A stretch of 39,303 bases of DNA, taken from NCBI GenBank assembly GCA_016787925.1, contig JAEUSK010000283.1:1-39303 (forward strand). Direction: 5' to 3'. The position numbers were made by a program, and so were the translations under genes. The notes beneath the pieces were generated by a model. The model was not told where the DNA came from, did not search any database, and worked only from the letters and a program-made list of their open reading frames with translations. Origin of the DNA: a bacterium (lineage in GTDB: Bacteria; CLD3; SB21). Positions 17,768-27,580 of the stretch are shown here, piece after piece. Position 1 is the stretch's first letter; the number at the start of each line of letters is the position of its first letter.

Positions 17768-19222
17768 TTAACTCATCCAATTGGTTCTTGCTTCCGGATT
17801 CCACTTGGTTGATGTCTTTTTGAGTTTTGTCCAGAATTCAATGGAACTTTTTCCGGTAATATCGCAGGTGCCGAATTTCGATTCGTTCCATCCGCCGAAG
17901 GAAAACGGTTCGCGCGGAACCGGTACGCCGATATTCACTCCGATCATTCCGGCGCTTGCTTTTTCCATGACAATTCGCGCCAGCGCACCGCTTTGCGTGA
18001 ACACCGCCGCCGCATTACCGTAGTTGGAACTGTTTTCAATTTCCATAGCTTCATCTAAGTTCTTGGAACGAATGATGGCTAATACGGGGCCGAACACTTC
18101 TTCTTTGGCAATGGCCATATCGGGGGTTACAAAATCAATGACGGTTGGTCCTACATAAAACCCTTTTTCGCTGCCGGCAACTTTAGCGTTACGTCCGTCG
18201 ACTAAAATTTTTGCCCCGGCTTTTTCAGCTTCCGTTATGTAACGCTCGATTTTTTCTTTAGCTTCTTTAGTGATTACCGAACCTAGATTTTTCCCTGGTA
18301 TAATTTTTTTTGCTTCCTCACAAATCTTTGCGACGATGGGATCGATCGGGCCGACGCCGACCATTGCCGAAGCCGCCATGCACCGTTGTCCGGCGCATCC
18401 CGACATCGAAGCCGCAACATTCGAAGCGGTCATGTCCACATGCGCATCCGGCAAGACAATAAGGTGATTTTTTGCGCCGCCCAATGCAACACAGCGTTTG
18501 AGGCTTGAACACGAGCGTTTATAAACGATTTTGGCGACTTTGGTTGATCCGACAAACGATACGGCTTCTATTCCTGGATGATCGCATATCGCCTCGACGA
18601 TTTCCCGATCGCCGTTAACAACATTAAAAACGCCGTCCGGCAAACCGGCTTCCTTCAGCATTTCAGCTATTCGATTGGAACTGATCGGAACTTGTTCGGA
18701 AGGTTTAAGAATAAAACAGTTTCCGAGAACAATTGCGTTAGGCAAGGTCCAGTGCGGAACCATGTGCGGAAAATTAAACGGCACGATTGAAGCTACAACG
18801 CCCAGCGGTTTATGCTCAACGCGGCATTCCACACCCGCGCTGACTTCCATAACTTCACCTGCAACCAACTGCGGCATGGAACAGGCAAATTCAGTCAGTT
18901 CGATACTTTTCGCAACTTCAGCAATAGATTCATCCATGGTTTTGCCGTTTTCTTCATGAACGATGACGGCAAGTTCGTTCAGATGTTTTTCCATTAAGGT
19001 TTTGTAGCGATAAAATATCTGAACGCGTTCTTTGATCGGCGTATTGGACCATTTGGGGAAAGCCGTTTGGGCCGCTTTTACAGCCTGGTCAAGATCGTCT
19101 TTGCCGGACAATGGAACTTTAGAGATTACGGCGCCGTCGCTCGGGCACAATACGTCCAAGGTTTTATGCCCGTTGGAAGAAAAATTTCCCGCTATATAAT
19201 TTTTTACTTCAGGATACTTCAT
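17768..19222 (-). CDS. mmsA: CoA-acylating (methyl)malonate-semialdehyde dehydrogenase
   Basis: Converts malonate or methylmalonate semialdehyde, with CoA and NAD+, to acetyl-CoA or propionyl-CoA plus CO2. It has 484 residues from ATG 19222, preceded by GGGAGGTG; the longer frame to 19291 is not needed. ALDH landmarks: VPFNFPHMVPHWTLPNAIV, SFVGSTKVAK, and nucleophile Cys281 in GCAGQRCMAASAMVG. The segment ALGGAKNH replaces the ELGGK of hydrolytic aldehyde dehydrogenases, so the general-base Glu is missing, as expected for the CoA-dependent MmsA branch. First gene of the pyrimidine cluster. Confidence 0.94.
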   Translation of the reverse strand: MKYPEVKNYIAGNFSSNGHKTLDVLCPSDGAVISKVPLSGKDDLDQAVKAAQTAFPKWSNTPIKERVQIFYRYKTLMEKHLNELAVIVHEENGKTMDESIAEVAKSIELTEFACSMPQLVAGEVMEVSAGVECRVEHKPLGVVASIVPFNFPHMVPHWTLPNAIVLGNCFILKPSEQVPISSNRIAEMLKEAGLPDGVFNVVNGDREIVEAICDHPGIEAVSFVGSTKVAKIVYKRSCSSLKRCVALGGAKNHLIVLPDAHVDMTASNVAASMSGCAGQRCMAASAMVGVGPIDPIVAKICEEAKKIIPGKNLGSVITKEAKEKIERYITEAEKAGAKILVDGRNAKVAGSEKGFYVGPTVIDFVTPDMAIAKEEVFGPVLAIIRSKNLDEAMEIENSSNYGNAAAVFTQSGALARIVMEKASAGMIGVNIGVPVPREPFSFGGWNESKFGTCDITGKSSIEFWTKLKKTSTKWNPEARTNWMS

Positions 19223-19351
19223 TGCCAACACCTCCCAATCTAATAAAAAAATAGTACGTGCGACCTGCTTGATTGAATGTTCACATTGCAAACAATACGA
19301 AAGAGACTGGAATAAAAAAGATTTGTTAACACATAGGTCAGACTTGACACA

Positions 19352-19369
19352 TAAAAACTAATGTTTTTA
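19352..19369. promoter_or_regulatory. Dyad symmetry upstream of mmsA, possible operator
   Basis: TAAAAAC-TAAT-GTTTTTA is a 7-4-7 inverted repeat in the 194-nt gap between glpD and the pyrimidine cluster, about 130 nt before the mmsA start. It could be an operator of the cluster or a weak hairpin after glpD. A separate A6-TAGTAC motif lies at 19246-19257. I could not place a convincing -35/-10 pair. Confidence 0.3.
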
Positions 19370-19416
19370 GTTCAACATTACAATAATAATTTAATCGGCG
19401 GGATGATTGGGCGGGT

Positions 19417-21024
19417 TCAGTTTTGGTGGGATAATAACCGGCGGGTTACATAACTTTTATAATTATCTATTTCCTCCCGCTTTTTATTCTCATTCCAGCG
19501 TAATTCACCGGCCATCAGATTTCCAACTATTTCACAAGCATCCATTCCTAAACAGGTGTTCATCCCGATCGGCGTTCTCCGGAGCATGACGTCTGTTAGG
19601 GTCTTGGCCCATTCATGTCTCACAGCATATATGACTTGAGCTCTTAAGTCGGAACCATGGGAACAAATTTTTTTAAACCCGCCAGGATGTAAGTCTGCCA
19701 CTTTCAGCACGTCTTCAAAATGTGTTCCGTACAGTGTAACCAGATGACGAAAGGACATTTCATCGATGTTCCAGCGCCGATGTGCGTCCGCAAAATTGTT
19801 TGTTATATACGATTCAACATTTTCCATGGCACCGCCCCATAGCGGGATGATATCGGTCAGGCATACTGGCGATAACTCAGATGTCTTTTTATGTGCGGCA
19901 TCAATTGCCAATTGGGCCGCATGACGATATGTGGTCAGCTTGCCGCCAACGAGTGATATAAGATTTGTAATACCGTCTGTCTTCCCATGGTCAATGATGA
20001 TGTGCCGCCGAGTGATTGCGCCGGGATTTTTTTTACCGGAATAAGGCAACGGACGCACACCGGAAAATGAAAACAAAATCGAGTTGCGATTGATCTCCGC
20101 CGCAGGAAAACATTGGTTTGTTTCCGTAATCAAATAATCGATTTCTGATAATGAAGGTGCGAGTTCATCCAAGGAATTCCGATGGCGAACATCCGTTGTG
20201 CCTATCAGATAATAATTCAACCAGGGGAGAATAAAGAACGGCCTTCCGTCCAATCGCGCATTCGAATAGATGGCATGACGGGGGCCGTCAGTGAATCGCG
20301 GCACCACAATGTGGCTTCCGCGCGTTCCGCCGATCATTGGCCTGCGGGAAGCTCTATGGGGATTTACAATTTCGTCGATCCACGGCCCGGCGGCATTGAT
20401 CACGACGCCACACTCAAATTCTTTGTCTTGACCAAGAATCAAATCTTTAGCGATAACAGATTGCACCCGATTATCTTTTTTATTCAAACGAATAACTTGA
20501 TGATGGTTGTAAATTTTAGCTCCGTTTTCCTCAGCAGAATGCAGATTCGCCAGCACAAGACGTTCCGGGTACCGACACTGCGCATCCCAATATGCGATGC
20601 CTCCTCGTAATTCACGTTTATCTAATCCCGGTTCGATCTCATTCAGTTGATCTGGCGTAAAGGTCTCGTGAAGCGGCATGGAGCTGTTAGTTGATAAAAA
20701 CTCATATAGCTTCATTCCAAACCGGAGCGTGGTCTTCCAATGCGGTGAGTAACGGTAAACACTCAGCAATATGTGCAGTGGATGTATGTTATGCGGATGG
20801 ATATGCAGGAGGATTTCTCTTTCGCGCAGGGACTCACGAACGAGGCCAAATTCTCCATGTTCAAGATACCGAAGGCCGCCGTGAATAAGTTTGCTTGATG
20901 CCCAGCTGGTGCCGGAACAAAAATCATTTTTTTCAAGCAGGGTAACATCCCATCCGCGCATGGCCGCGTCGCGCGCTATGCCTGCGCCATTAATTCCGCC
21001 GCCGATTACTACGAGTTTTTTCAT
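19417..21024 (-). CDS. glpD: FAD-dependent glycerol-3-phosphate dehydrogenase
   Basis: Membrane-associated flavoprotein oxidising sn-glycerol-3-phosphate to dihydroxyacetone phosphate and passing electrons to quinone; 535 residues from ATG 21024. The FAD fold opens the protein (VVIGGGINGAGIARDAAMRG) and is followed by the family motifs SSKLIHGGLRYLEHGEFGLV, GGTRGSHIVVPRF and FFILPWLNYYLIGTTD; GGKLTTYRHAAQLA starts the C-terminal part. The frame continues upstream to 21102, but homology begins at MKKLVVIGG. There is no obvious Shine-Dalgarno. No glpK or glpF is in the window, so it stands alone between moaA and the pyrimidine cluster. Confidence 0.93.
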   Translation of the reverse strand: MKKLVVIGGGINGAGIARDAAMRGWDVTLLEKNDFCSGTSWASSKLIHGGLRYLEHGEFGLVRESLREREILLHIHPHNIHPLHILLSVYRYSPHWKTTLRFGMKLYEFLSTNSSMPLHETFTPDQLNEIEPGLDKRELRGGIAYWDAQCRYPERLVLANLHSAEENGAKIYNHHQVIRLNKKDNRVQSVIAKDLILGQDKEFECGVVINAAGPWIDEIVNPHRASRRPMIGGTRGSHIVVPRFTDGPRHAIYSNARLDGRPFFILPWLNYYLIGTTDVRHRNSLDELAPSLSEIDYLITETNQCFPAAEINRNSILFSFSGVRPLPYSGKKNPGAITRRHIIIDHGKTDGITNLISLVGGKLTTYRHAAQLAIDAAHKKTSELSPVCLTDIIPLWGGAMENVESYITNNFADAHRRWNIDEMSFRHLVTLYGTHFEDVLKVADLHPGGFKKICSHGSDLRAQVIYAVRHEWAKTLTDVMLRRTPIGMNTCLGMDACEIVGNLMAGELRWNENKKREEIDNYKSYVTRRLLSHQN

Positions 21025-21145
21025 CACATTAATGTACGGAAATATTGAGTCGAATGTTTTAGATTTGTAAGGTCGTCTGATAACGGTTTGCCGCGAAGGC
21101 AAATAATTGGGGCGATTACATGGCTATAGATATTATTTAAAATAA

Positions 21146-22138
21146 TTATCCGCCAACTTGTGAAAATACCGTATTGACATGGATCATATCCGAAATACCC
21201 AGCGGATGATGTTCCGGTTTGTCAATGATGATTCGTTCGCGGATCCATTGTTCTAATTCGTCATCGGATCGTCCGCTTCGGATGAATCCCTTCACATCAA
21301 GTCCGTCATTGGAAAATAAACACCATTTCAATTTTCCAAGGGAGGTAAGGCGGATGCGGTTACAGGACGAACAAAAATGTTCCGCATACGGATCGATGAA
21401 TCCGATCTTTCCGGCGAAACCCGGAATTTCGAAGAGCTTGGCGGGGCCCGTTTTTTCAGATTCAGTAACCGGAGTTAATTCGTAATGTTGGGAAACAATA
21501 TTTTTCAGTTGTTCTGTTTTGATGATGCGCGCGTGTTCAAATTCATTTCCCAGGCCGCCGGAAGACGGCATGTATTCTATGAAGCGTATGTGCAGCGGAG
21601 TTTTACGCGCAAGCTCGACGAAATCGTAAATTTCACCGTCATTAAATCCATTCATCACGACCATGTTCAGTTTGACCGGTGTGAATCCTAATTCCACCGC
21701 GCGCCAAATTGCATTCCATACCTGGTCAAATCCGTCAAATCGCGCGAGGCTCTTGAATTTATTTTTGTCCAGCGTGTCAAGACTGATGTTAACGCGGTGC
21801 AGTCCGCTTTTTTTGAATTCATCCGCGAGTGGGTTCAGAAGGTATCCGTTGGTTGTCATAGCGAATGATTTCAACGGTAATTTTCCGATCCGATGAACCA
21901 GTTCAACAATGTCTTTTCTGACGGTTGGCTCTCCGCCCGAAATGCGTATCTTTTCAACGCCGAGCCGGACAAATACTTTTGCAATGCGTTCGATCTCATC
22001 ATATGTGAGGAGTTCTTCGCGCGGAACAAACTCGACGCCGTCCGACGGCATGCAATACACGCAGCGGAAATTGCACCGGTCGGTAACCGAAATTCTCAGA
22101 TAATCTATTTTGCGGTTGAATCCGTCTATCAATGGCAT
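21146..22138 (-). CDS. moaA: GTP 3',8-cyclase MoaA (molybdenum cofactor biosynthesis)
   Basis: Radical-SAM enzyme for the first step of molybdopterin synthesis. It has 330 residues from ATG 22138 with AGGAA 6 nt upstream; the longer frame to 22270 is rejected. The N-terminal SAM cluster is Cys22/26/29 (CNFRCVYC), the SAM motif RISGGEPTVR, and the C-terminal GTP-binding cluster Cys256/259/273 (C-x2-C-x13-C). The protein ends in Gly-Gly, the catalytic tail of genuine MoaA. No other moa or moe genes lie nearby, so the remaining pathway must be elsewhere. Confidence 0.95.
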   Translation of the reverse strand: MPLIDGFNRKIDYLRISVTDRCNFRCVYCMPSDGVEFVPREELLTYDEIERIAKVFVRLGVEKIRISGGEPTVRKDIVELVHRIGKLPLKSFAMTTNGYLLNPLADEFKKSGLHRVNISLDTLDKNKFKSLARFDGFDQVWNAIWRAVELGFTPVKLNMVVMNGFNDGEIYDFVELARKTPLHIRFIEYMPSSGGLGNEFEHARIIKTEQLKNIVSQHYELTPVTESEKTGPAKLFEIPGFAGKIGFIDPYAEHFCSSCNRIRLTSLGKLKWCLFSNDGLDVKGFIRSGRSDDELEQWIRERIIIDKPEHHPLGISDMIHVNTVFSQVGG

Positions 22139-22172
22139 GTGAAATTCCTGTATTACTTTAAAAGCATGACGG

Positions 22173-22201
22173 ATTTTAGTTAAATAAATTTCAAAAATCA
22201 A
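22173..22201 (-). promoter_or_regulatory. Candidate moaA promoter
   Basis: On the minus strand TTGATT (22201-22196), 17 nt, then TAAAAT (22178-22173), about 35 nt before the moaA start. It faces away from the hutU promoter. Confidence 0.45.
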
Positions 22202-22232
22202 TGGTATGAACCATGAATTATCTGCAGCTGTG

Positions 22233-22261
22233 TTGAATATAAAAAGAATAGAACGTATATT
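22233..22261 (+). promoter_or_regulatory. Candidate hutU promoter
   Basis: TTGAAT (22233-22238), 17 nt, TATATT (22256-22261). Transcription would start near 22268, leaving a leader of about 40 nt that contains the AAGGA ribosome site. Confidence 0.5.
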
Positions 22262-22307
22262 TTCCGGCAATTGGAATTATTAAAAATGAAGCTATAAGGA
22301 CAAACTT

Positions 22308-23954
22308 ATGCGAACCATTCGAGCCCCACGCGGCAATCAACTCACTTGCAAAAGCTGGCTTACGGAAGCACCGATGCGTATGCTGATGAATAATCTCGAT
22401 CCTGAGGTTGCGGAGAATCCGCAAGAACTGGTTGTGTATGGCGGCTCAGGGAAGGCGGCGAGAAATTGGGAATGTTTCGATGCTATCGTGAAATCACTTC
22501 AGAATTTAGAGAATGATGAAACTTTGCTGGTGCAATCCGGTAAACCGGTTGCAGTATTCAAATCCCATTCTGACGCGCCTCGTGTGATCATCGCCAATTC
22601 CAACATAGTTCCGCACTGGGCCACGTGGGAAAATTTCCGCGAATATGAAAAAATGGGGTTGACCATGTACGGACAAATGACGGCGGGGAGCTGGATCTAC
22701 ATTGGAACGCAGGGTATCTTGCAAGGCACGTATGAAACATTCGCCGAATGCGCGAGAAAACATTTTAAGGGCACGCTTAGAGGAACGATCACGTTGACTG
22801 CAGGGTTAGGCGGAATGGGCGGCGCACAACCTTTGGCTGTTACGATGAATGATGGTGTGGCAATTTGCGTAGAGGTAGATCCGCAGCGTATTCAGCGCCG
22901 GCTGGAAACCAAATATTGCGACGTGATGGTAAAAGATCTCGACTCCGCATGGAAATTGGCGCAGCAATTTAAGATCAAAGGCGAAGGAAAATCGATCGCG
23001 CTTTTGGGCAATGCGGCGGATATTTTGCCGGAATTGCTGAAACGCGGCATGATCCCGGATATCGTTACGGATCAAACTTCAGCGCATGATGCGCTAAACG
23101 GTTATGTCCCGTCGGGATTGAATGTAGAGGAACTTGCAGAATGGCGCAATAACAAACCCGACGAATACATCCGCCGTTCTATGGAGTCTATGGCAACGCA
23201 TGTACGCGCTATGCTGGAGTGCCAGAAAAAAGGCTCTATTGTTTTTGATTACGGAAATAATATTCGAGCGCAGGCTCAGAAGCAGGGCGTCGCCAACGCA
23301 TTTGACTTTCCCGGATTTGTACCGGCATTCATTCGTCCGTTATTTTGCGAAGGACAAGGGCCTTTTCGCTGGGCGGCATTGTCCGGCGACCCGGAAGATA
23401 TTTTCGTAACAGACCGTGCGCTCATGGACGCATTTCCTAAAAAGGAAGGGTTGCAACGTTGGCTCGGACAAGCAAAGGAAAAAATTCAATTTCAGGGACT
23501 TCCGTGCAGAATTTGCTGGTTGGGTTATGGCGAGCGAGAAAAAGCCGGACTGGTATTCAACGAACTGGTTCGCACAGGTATGGTTAAAGCGCCGATCGTG
23601 ATCGGGCGTGATCATTTGGATTGCGGTTCGGTTGCGTCACCCAACCGCGAGACGGAAGCGATGAAAGATGGAAGCGACGCGATTGCCGACTGGCCGCTGC
23701 TCAATTTTGCGATCAATGCGGTTAACGGAGCAACCTGGGTTTCCCTGCACCACGGCGGCGGAGTGGGTATCGGGTATTCAATTCATGCAGGAATGGTCAT
23801 AGTTGCCGACGGAACTCCGGAAGCGGCGAAACGGTTACAACGTGTTTTGACAAGCGATCCCGGGATGGGCGTTGTGCGGCACGTGGATGCAGGTTACGAT
23901 GAAGCCGTTAAAGTTGCGAAGGCAAAAGATGTGAAGATACCGATGATGAAATGA
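22308..23954 (+). CDS. hutU: Urocanate hydratase
   Basis: Second enzyme of histidine degradation: urocanate to 4-imidazolone-5-propionate, using tightly bound NAD+ as electrophile. It is 548 residues, the normal length. Landmarks are LYGG-type [30 protein letters not shown], the NAD loop [14 protein letters not shown], and conserved Cys403 in [29 protein letters not shown] and [15 protein letters not shown] complete the signature. AAGGA precedes the ATG by 7 nt. No hutH, hutI or hutG is adjacent, so the pathway is split or partial. It converges on the DUF4175-like gene with an 18-nt gap. Confidence 0.96.
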   Translation: MRTIRAPRGNQLTCKSWLTEAPMRMLMNNLDPEVAENPQELVVYGGSGKAARNWECFDAIVKSLQNLENDETLLVQSGKPVAVFKSHSDAPRVIIANSNIVPHWATWENFREYEKMGLTMYGQMTAGSWIYIGTQGILQGTYETFAECARKHFKGTLRGTITLTAGLGGMGGAQPLAVTMNDGVAICVEVDPQRIQRRLETKYCDVMVKDLDSAWKLAQQFKIKGEGKSIALLGNAADILPELLKRGMIPDIVTDQTSAHDALNGYVPSGLNVEELAEWRNNKPDEYIRRSMESMATHVRAMLECQKKGSIVFDYGNNIRAQAQKQGVANAFDFPGFVPAFIRPLFCEGQGPFRWAALSGDPEDIFVTDRALMDAFPKKEGLQRWLGQAKEKIQFQGLPCRICWLGYGEREKAGLVFNELVRTGMVKAPIVIGRDHLDCGSVASPNRETEAMKDGSDAIADWPLLNFAINAVNGATWVSLHHGGGVGIGYSIHAGMVIVADGTPEAAKRLQRVLTSDPGMGVVRHVDAGYDEAVKVAKAKDVKIPMMK

Positions 23955-23972
23955 AAATGACTTACGCGCATT

Positions 23973-26900
23973 TTATTCTTGATTCAGGTTCCCCAGCGCC
24001 TCGAAATATTTTTTGATCAATTCCTCATAGTCTTTGGAATAACCCTGTTTCATCTCCTTGAGAAGTTCCTGCCGTAATTTGTTTTTACGATCAGTAAGAT
24101 CTTTCGAAAGCTCATTAGGCGATTTGGATTTATACTCTTTCCCCGTTTCGCCCATTCTTTTTTCACTTTGATCTTTTTCCTGTTGTGATTTTGTCGCGTC
24201 GAGCATGCGCTGTAATATTTTCTGTTGTCGCTGAATCGTCTCGCGGCCGATATTTTTCTTCTGCATATCTTTTATCACTTCGTCCATTTCCTTCGCCATG
24301 TTCTCCAGTTTGCCTTTGATATCCTGGTGTCCCTGCAATCCGGACTGCATATTTTCAAGGGATTCTCTCAGCGCCTGTTGTTCCGCCATCATGCGGCCAA
24401 GCTGTGCCTGTTGTTCCGGCGTCATACTGCCTGGATTTTGCTCCCCAAACGGCATCATACCGTCATTGATTCCTTGCTGCCGGCCCGCCATTTTCTGAAG
24501 GTCTTCCATCAGCTGTTCAAGCCCTGTTCCGGATTGACCGTTGTTGATTTTATCCATGGATTGAAGCAATAACTTGACTGCATCGTTCACGGCGACCATG
24601 GATGTATTTTGATTGCTGGTTGCGCGAATCGTGTTGCGTTCCTCAAGGTTTTTCACCGCATCGTTCATGGTGTTTAATGATTGCGCGACAATTTTGCCGA
24701 GGGCCGTTGTGACATAAAAAGTCTTGTTGGACAATTCTATCAGATTTTCGGTCACGCGGCTCATATTGGAAAGAATGTCAGCCTGTTGCTGCGCCGTCGC
24801 GCGAAATTGAGGGCTTGTGAATGCCAGCGACCGGGTGTCTATCATCACGCGTTCCTGTTCTTTTGATATTTCTAACATATCCACTACAATTTTTTGCATG
24901 GCATTCATGATCTGTTGATTCTGCTGCTGCAGGAACTCCTGCCGTGCTTTTTGCAGCTGTTGAGCAAGTGAATCGAGACCATCCTTAATTTCCTGTTGGT
25001 TCTGTTTGTTCTCTTTCGTGTTTTGCTGCCCTCCTTGAATAGCGGACTTGGATTGATCCATTTGTTTCTGCATCTGTCCGCTTTCCATCTGGTTTATCGC
25101 CCTGTCCAGTTCCTTCGTTTCAGCCTTCTTATCAATATCCTTTACAAGATCGCTCAATTCCTTGCTTTTCTGTTCCAGGTTTTCCAGCGATTGTTTAATC
25201 TTTTCCTGTTCTTTAGCCAGCGCAGACCTCTCGTTTTCATTTTTGATTTTTTTTGACAATTCATTCAGCTGTTCCTGCCGTTGCCGGAGGTCTTCTGCTT
25301 GCTTTTTCAGCAGGTCGAACATTTGTTCGGCTTTAATACGCTTGAGCAGTTCTACTGTTCTGTCCATACTCTTTTTGAACGATTCCTGATCAAACTTGAA
25401 ATTCCTGAGCGCGTCCTTCATTTGTTTCTGATCAAAATTGTTTTTCATAGCCTGCTGCAGCTGCCGCATGATTTCCTGCATCTCTTTGCTGTTAACTTCA
25501 GAAAGCAGTTTTTGAAGTTCCTGATACTTATCCAGCGTCTCTTTAGACAGCAATTTATTTTCCTTCATTTTTTCCGTCATCTTATCGAGCGACTCCTTCA
25601 TCGCTTCGATGTCCTTCTGCATCTTTTCCTGTTTTTCGGCTAGCTGTTTTATTTTCTCCTTATCTTTCCAGTCCAGTTTTTTATTTTCCTTAAGCAATTC
25701 CTTATTTATTTCTTCCAGTTCCTTTCTAATATCTTCGCTTTCTTTTACTATATCCTCGGATTTGGCAATATGCTGATCCTGTTCTTTGTTGACTTCGGAG
25801 AGTATTTCTTCCAGCGATGGAAACCTCAGTTGGCGGACCTCACTCTTAGAGCTCTTAGGCCCGCTGACGGCGTCATTGTCAAAAACCTCGAGGTAGTACA
25901 AGATTCGGTCTTCGGGCTGCAGGCCAAGCGAGGAAAAATTCCATATATAAGGTATGCTTTGATTGATAAGCGAACGATTGACTAATAAAGATAAGTCCAG
26001 CGAGGAAAGCCCGCCTGATGCAGCAAGATCTCCATTGGTCTGTTCGATCTTGTAATGCAGGATTAATTTAGTCAAGCCAAAATCGTCCTGAACTTCCGAG
26101 AGCAATCGTACGGTCATATTTTCATTTATGTCCAGATCCTTATCGGGTTCAACCAGTCTGACAAGGGGGAATTCATCGGCAATCACAGCCAACCGGTATT
26201 CAACGGGGTTACTGCTCTCGACATTTTCCTTATCCTTAAGCAGCAGGTAGTATGTCAGGTTTCTGCGCAATTGAAAAGACGCTTCTGCTTTCTGCTGCGA
26301 GAACTTGCCCAATTGGAGAGGTAACGTTGAACTATCTGAAAAAACTATCTGCGCAGTTTTAAGCGGTTTAGTAGTTTCGATCATCAGTTTGATAACCGAT
26401 CCTTTCAGGGCCGTTACATCACCGATATTTTCATCTTCAGATCTTGTTCCCAATCCGGAATAATCCGGATAGTCGATCTCGATTTGCAGACGCTTGACCG
26501 CCGGGCGTTTGAGGGTGGTGATATGAAAATCATCCGACTTCAATGTACGCCGCCGCGGCGAGTTCTTATCAAGAGCGGTTGCATAATAAAACAGATCATA
26601 TCTGACATTGGGGATTTCAAATTTAAAAACTCCAGCTGAGTCTTTCTTTAACATTTCTTCCTTAAACAATTCGACGCCGGCAGTCCGAATCCAGATTGAA
26701 ATCCGGTCGGGAAGTACCGGAGACAAAACCGGATCAGGAACAAGTTCTATGGTTATGGTTGCATTCTGGCCGTGTAGAATTTCTATATTACCCGGCATTA
26801 TTTTCCATGTGAATGGAGGAGGGTCGTGTATTTCCAAATTTGGATTAAGAAGTCGGGCGAAGGCATTGGTTAAAGGACTATACCATATGACCATGACGGT

Positions 26901-27413
26901 TAGGGAAACCGCCGCAACGATTGAACAACGGCGTATTGCTTTCCTAAAGCGGCTGTAATTTACAGTGAGTGTAAAGTCCAGCTGGTGTGTCGCGGATTGA
27001 ATCGTCTGCAGTGCGGCCTGCACCAGCGAATCGGAATAGTCGGGTGATTCCCTCAGGCCGTAAATTTGTATGGCATTCGCAAGTCGATCCTTTATTTCAG
27101 GAAACCGCTCGCCAACTTTTTTTGCCAGTGTAATATCATCAAACGAATAAGCAATTCCAGAGAACCGCAGTAACGGATAAAATAAAAAAATGATGCACGA
27201 TATGGCAACAGAAACAAGAGCTGCAAGGGCAATAATCCATCGGCCGATAACATCAGGCGAGAAAAAAAGTTCAGTTAAACCGGCGCTGATAATTATGGTG
27301 AAAGAAAATGAGACAAACCATAGCATGCCGGAGTAGAGCGTTACAAGGTTCTCTCTGCGCCTCAGGGCATCAATCTTTGTTTTGAGTTCGGCGTATAATT
27401 CGTTTGTGGACAT
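23973..27413 (-). CDS. Large DUF4175-like membrane protein with long coiled coil
   Basis: A 1146-residue protein. Two helices near the N-terminus (about 27-50 and 58-82) and a third at about 165-182 anchor it; the intervening part includes KVGERFPEIKDRLANAIQIY, typical of the DUF4175-like family. Residues 185-530 look like extracytoplasmic beta-rich segments (DYPDYSGLGTRS, YYLLLKDKENVESSNPVEYR). Residues about 540-810 are an extreme Glu/Lys/Gln coiled coil, followed by Gln/Met-rich helices to the end. I recall such proteins near MoxR/Bat-type genes in Bacteroidota relatives; none is here. No enzymatic motif is seen, so the function is unknown. No clear Shine-Dalgarno. Confidence 0.75.
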   Translation of the reverse strand: MSTNELYAELKTKIDALRRRENLVTLYSGMLWFVSFSFTIIISAGLTELFFSPDVIGRWIIALAALVSVAISCIIFLFYPLLRFSGIAYSFDDITLAKKVGERFPEIKDRLANAIQIYGLRESPDYSDSLVQAALQTIQSATHQLDFTLTVNYSRFRKAIRRCSIVAAVSLTVMVIWYSPLTNAFARLLNPNLEIHDPPPFTWKIMPGNIEILHGQNATITIELVPDPVLSPVLPDRISIWIRTAGVELFKEEMLKKDSAGVFKFEIPNVRYDLFYYATALDKNSPRRRTLKSDDFHITTLKRPAVKRLQIEIDYPDYSGLGTRSEDENIGDVTALKGSVIKLMIETTKPLKTAQIVFSDSSTLPLQLGKFSQQKAEASFQLRRNLTYYLLLKDKENVESSNPVEYRLAVIADEFPLVRLVEPDKDLDINENMTVRLLSEVQDDFGLTKLILHYKIEQTNGDLAASGGLSSLDLSLLVNRSLINQSIPYIWNFSSLGLQPEDRILYYLEVFDNDAVSGPKSSKSEVRQLRFPSLEEILSEVNKEQDQHIAKSEDIVKESEDIRKELEEINKELLKENKKLDWKDKEKIKQLAEKQEKMQKDIEAMKESLDKMTEKMKENKLLSKETLDKYQELQKLLSEVNSKEMQEIMRQLQQAMKNNFDQKQMKDALRNFKFDQESFKKSMDRTVELLKRIKAEQMFDLLKKQAEDLRQRQEQLNELSKKIKNENERSALAKEQEKIKQSLENLEQKSKELSDLVKDIDKKAETKELDRAINQMESGQMQKQMDQSKSAIQGGQQNTKENKQNQQEIKDGLDSLAQQLQKARQEFLQQQNQQIMNAMQKIVVDMLEISKEQERVMIDTRSLAFTSPQFRATAQQQADILSNMSRVTENLIELSNKTFYVTTALGKIVAQSLNTMNDAVKNLEERNTIRATSNQNTSMVAVNDAVKLLLQSMDKINNGQSGTGLEQLMEDLQKMAGRQQGINDGMMPFGEQNPGSMTPEQQAQLGRMMAEQQALRESLENMQSGLQGHQDIKGKLENMAKEMDEVIKDMQKKNIGRETIQRQQKILQRMLDATKSQQEKDQSEKRMGETGKEYKSKSPNELSKDLTDRKNKLRQELLKEMKQGYSKDYEELIKKYFEALGNLNQE

Positions 27414-27524
27414 ATTACTGTAACGTCTGCCCTACGGAATTGTTCTATTTCTTAGGCAAAATTATTTGAATTGCAGCTAAGCAACCCGATCCCAAAATTA
27501 TACAAAGAGTTTGGCTTAAAAACA

Positions 27525-27560
27525 AAAAACACCGATAAAAAATAGTACATCGGTGTTTTT
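27525..27560 (-). terminator. Rho-independent terminator after the 208-residue unknown gene
   Basis: Arms AAAAACACCGAT (27525-27536) and ATCGGTGTTTTT (27549-27560) form a perfect 12-bp stem with a 12-nt loop. Read on the minus strand it is followed by a T-rich tail, 21 nt after the stop at 27581. The loop contains AAAAAATAGTAC. It is nearly symmetric and could work both ways. Confidence 0.8.
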
Positions 27561-27580
27561 AGGCATATTGTTTGAATAGA

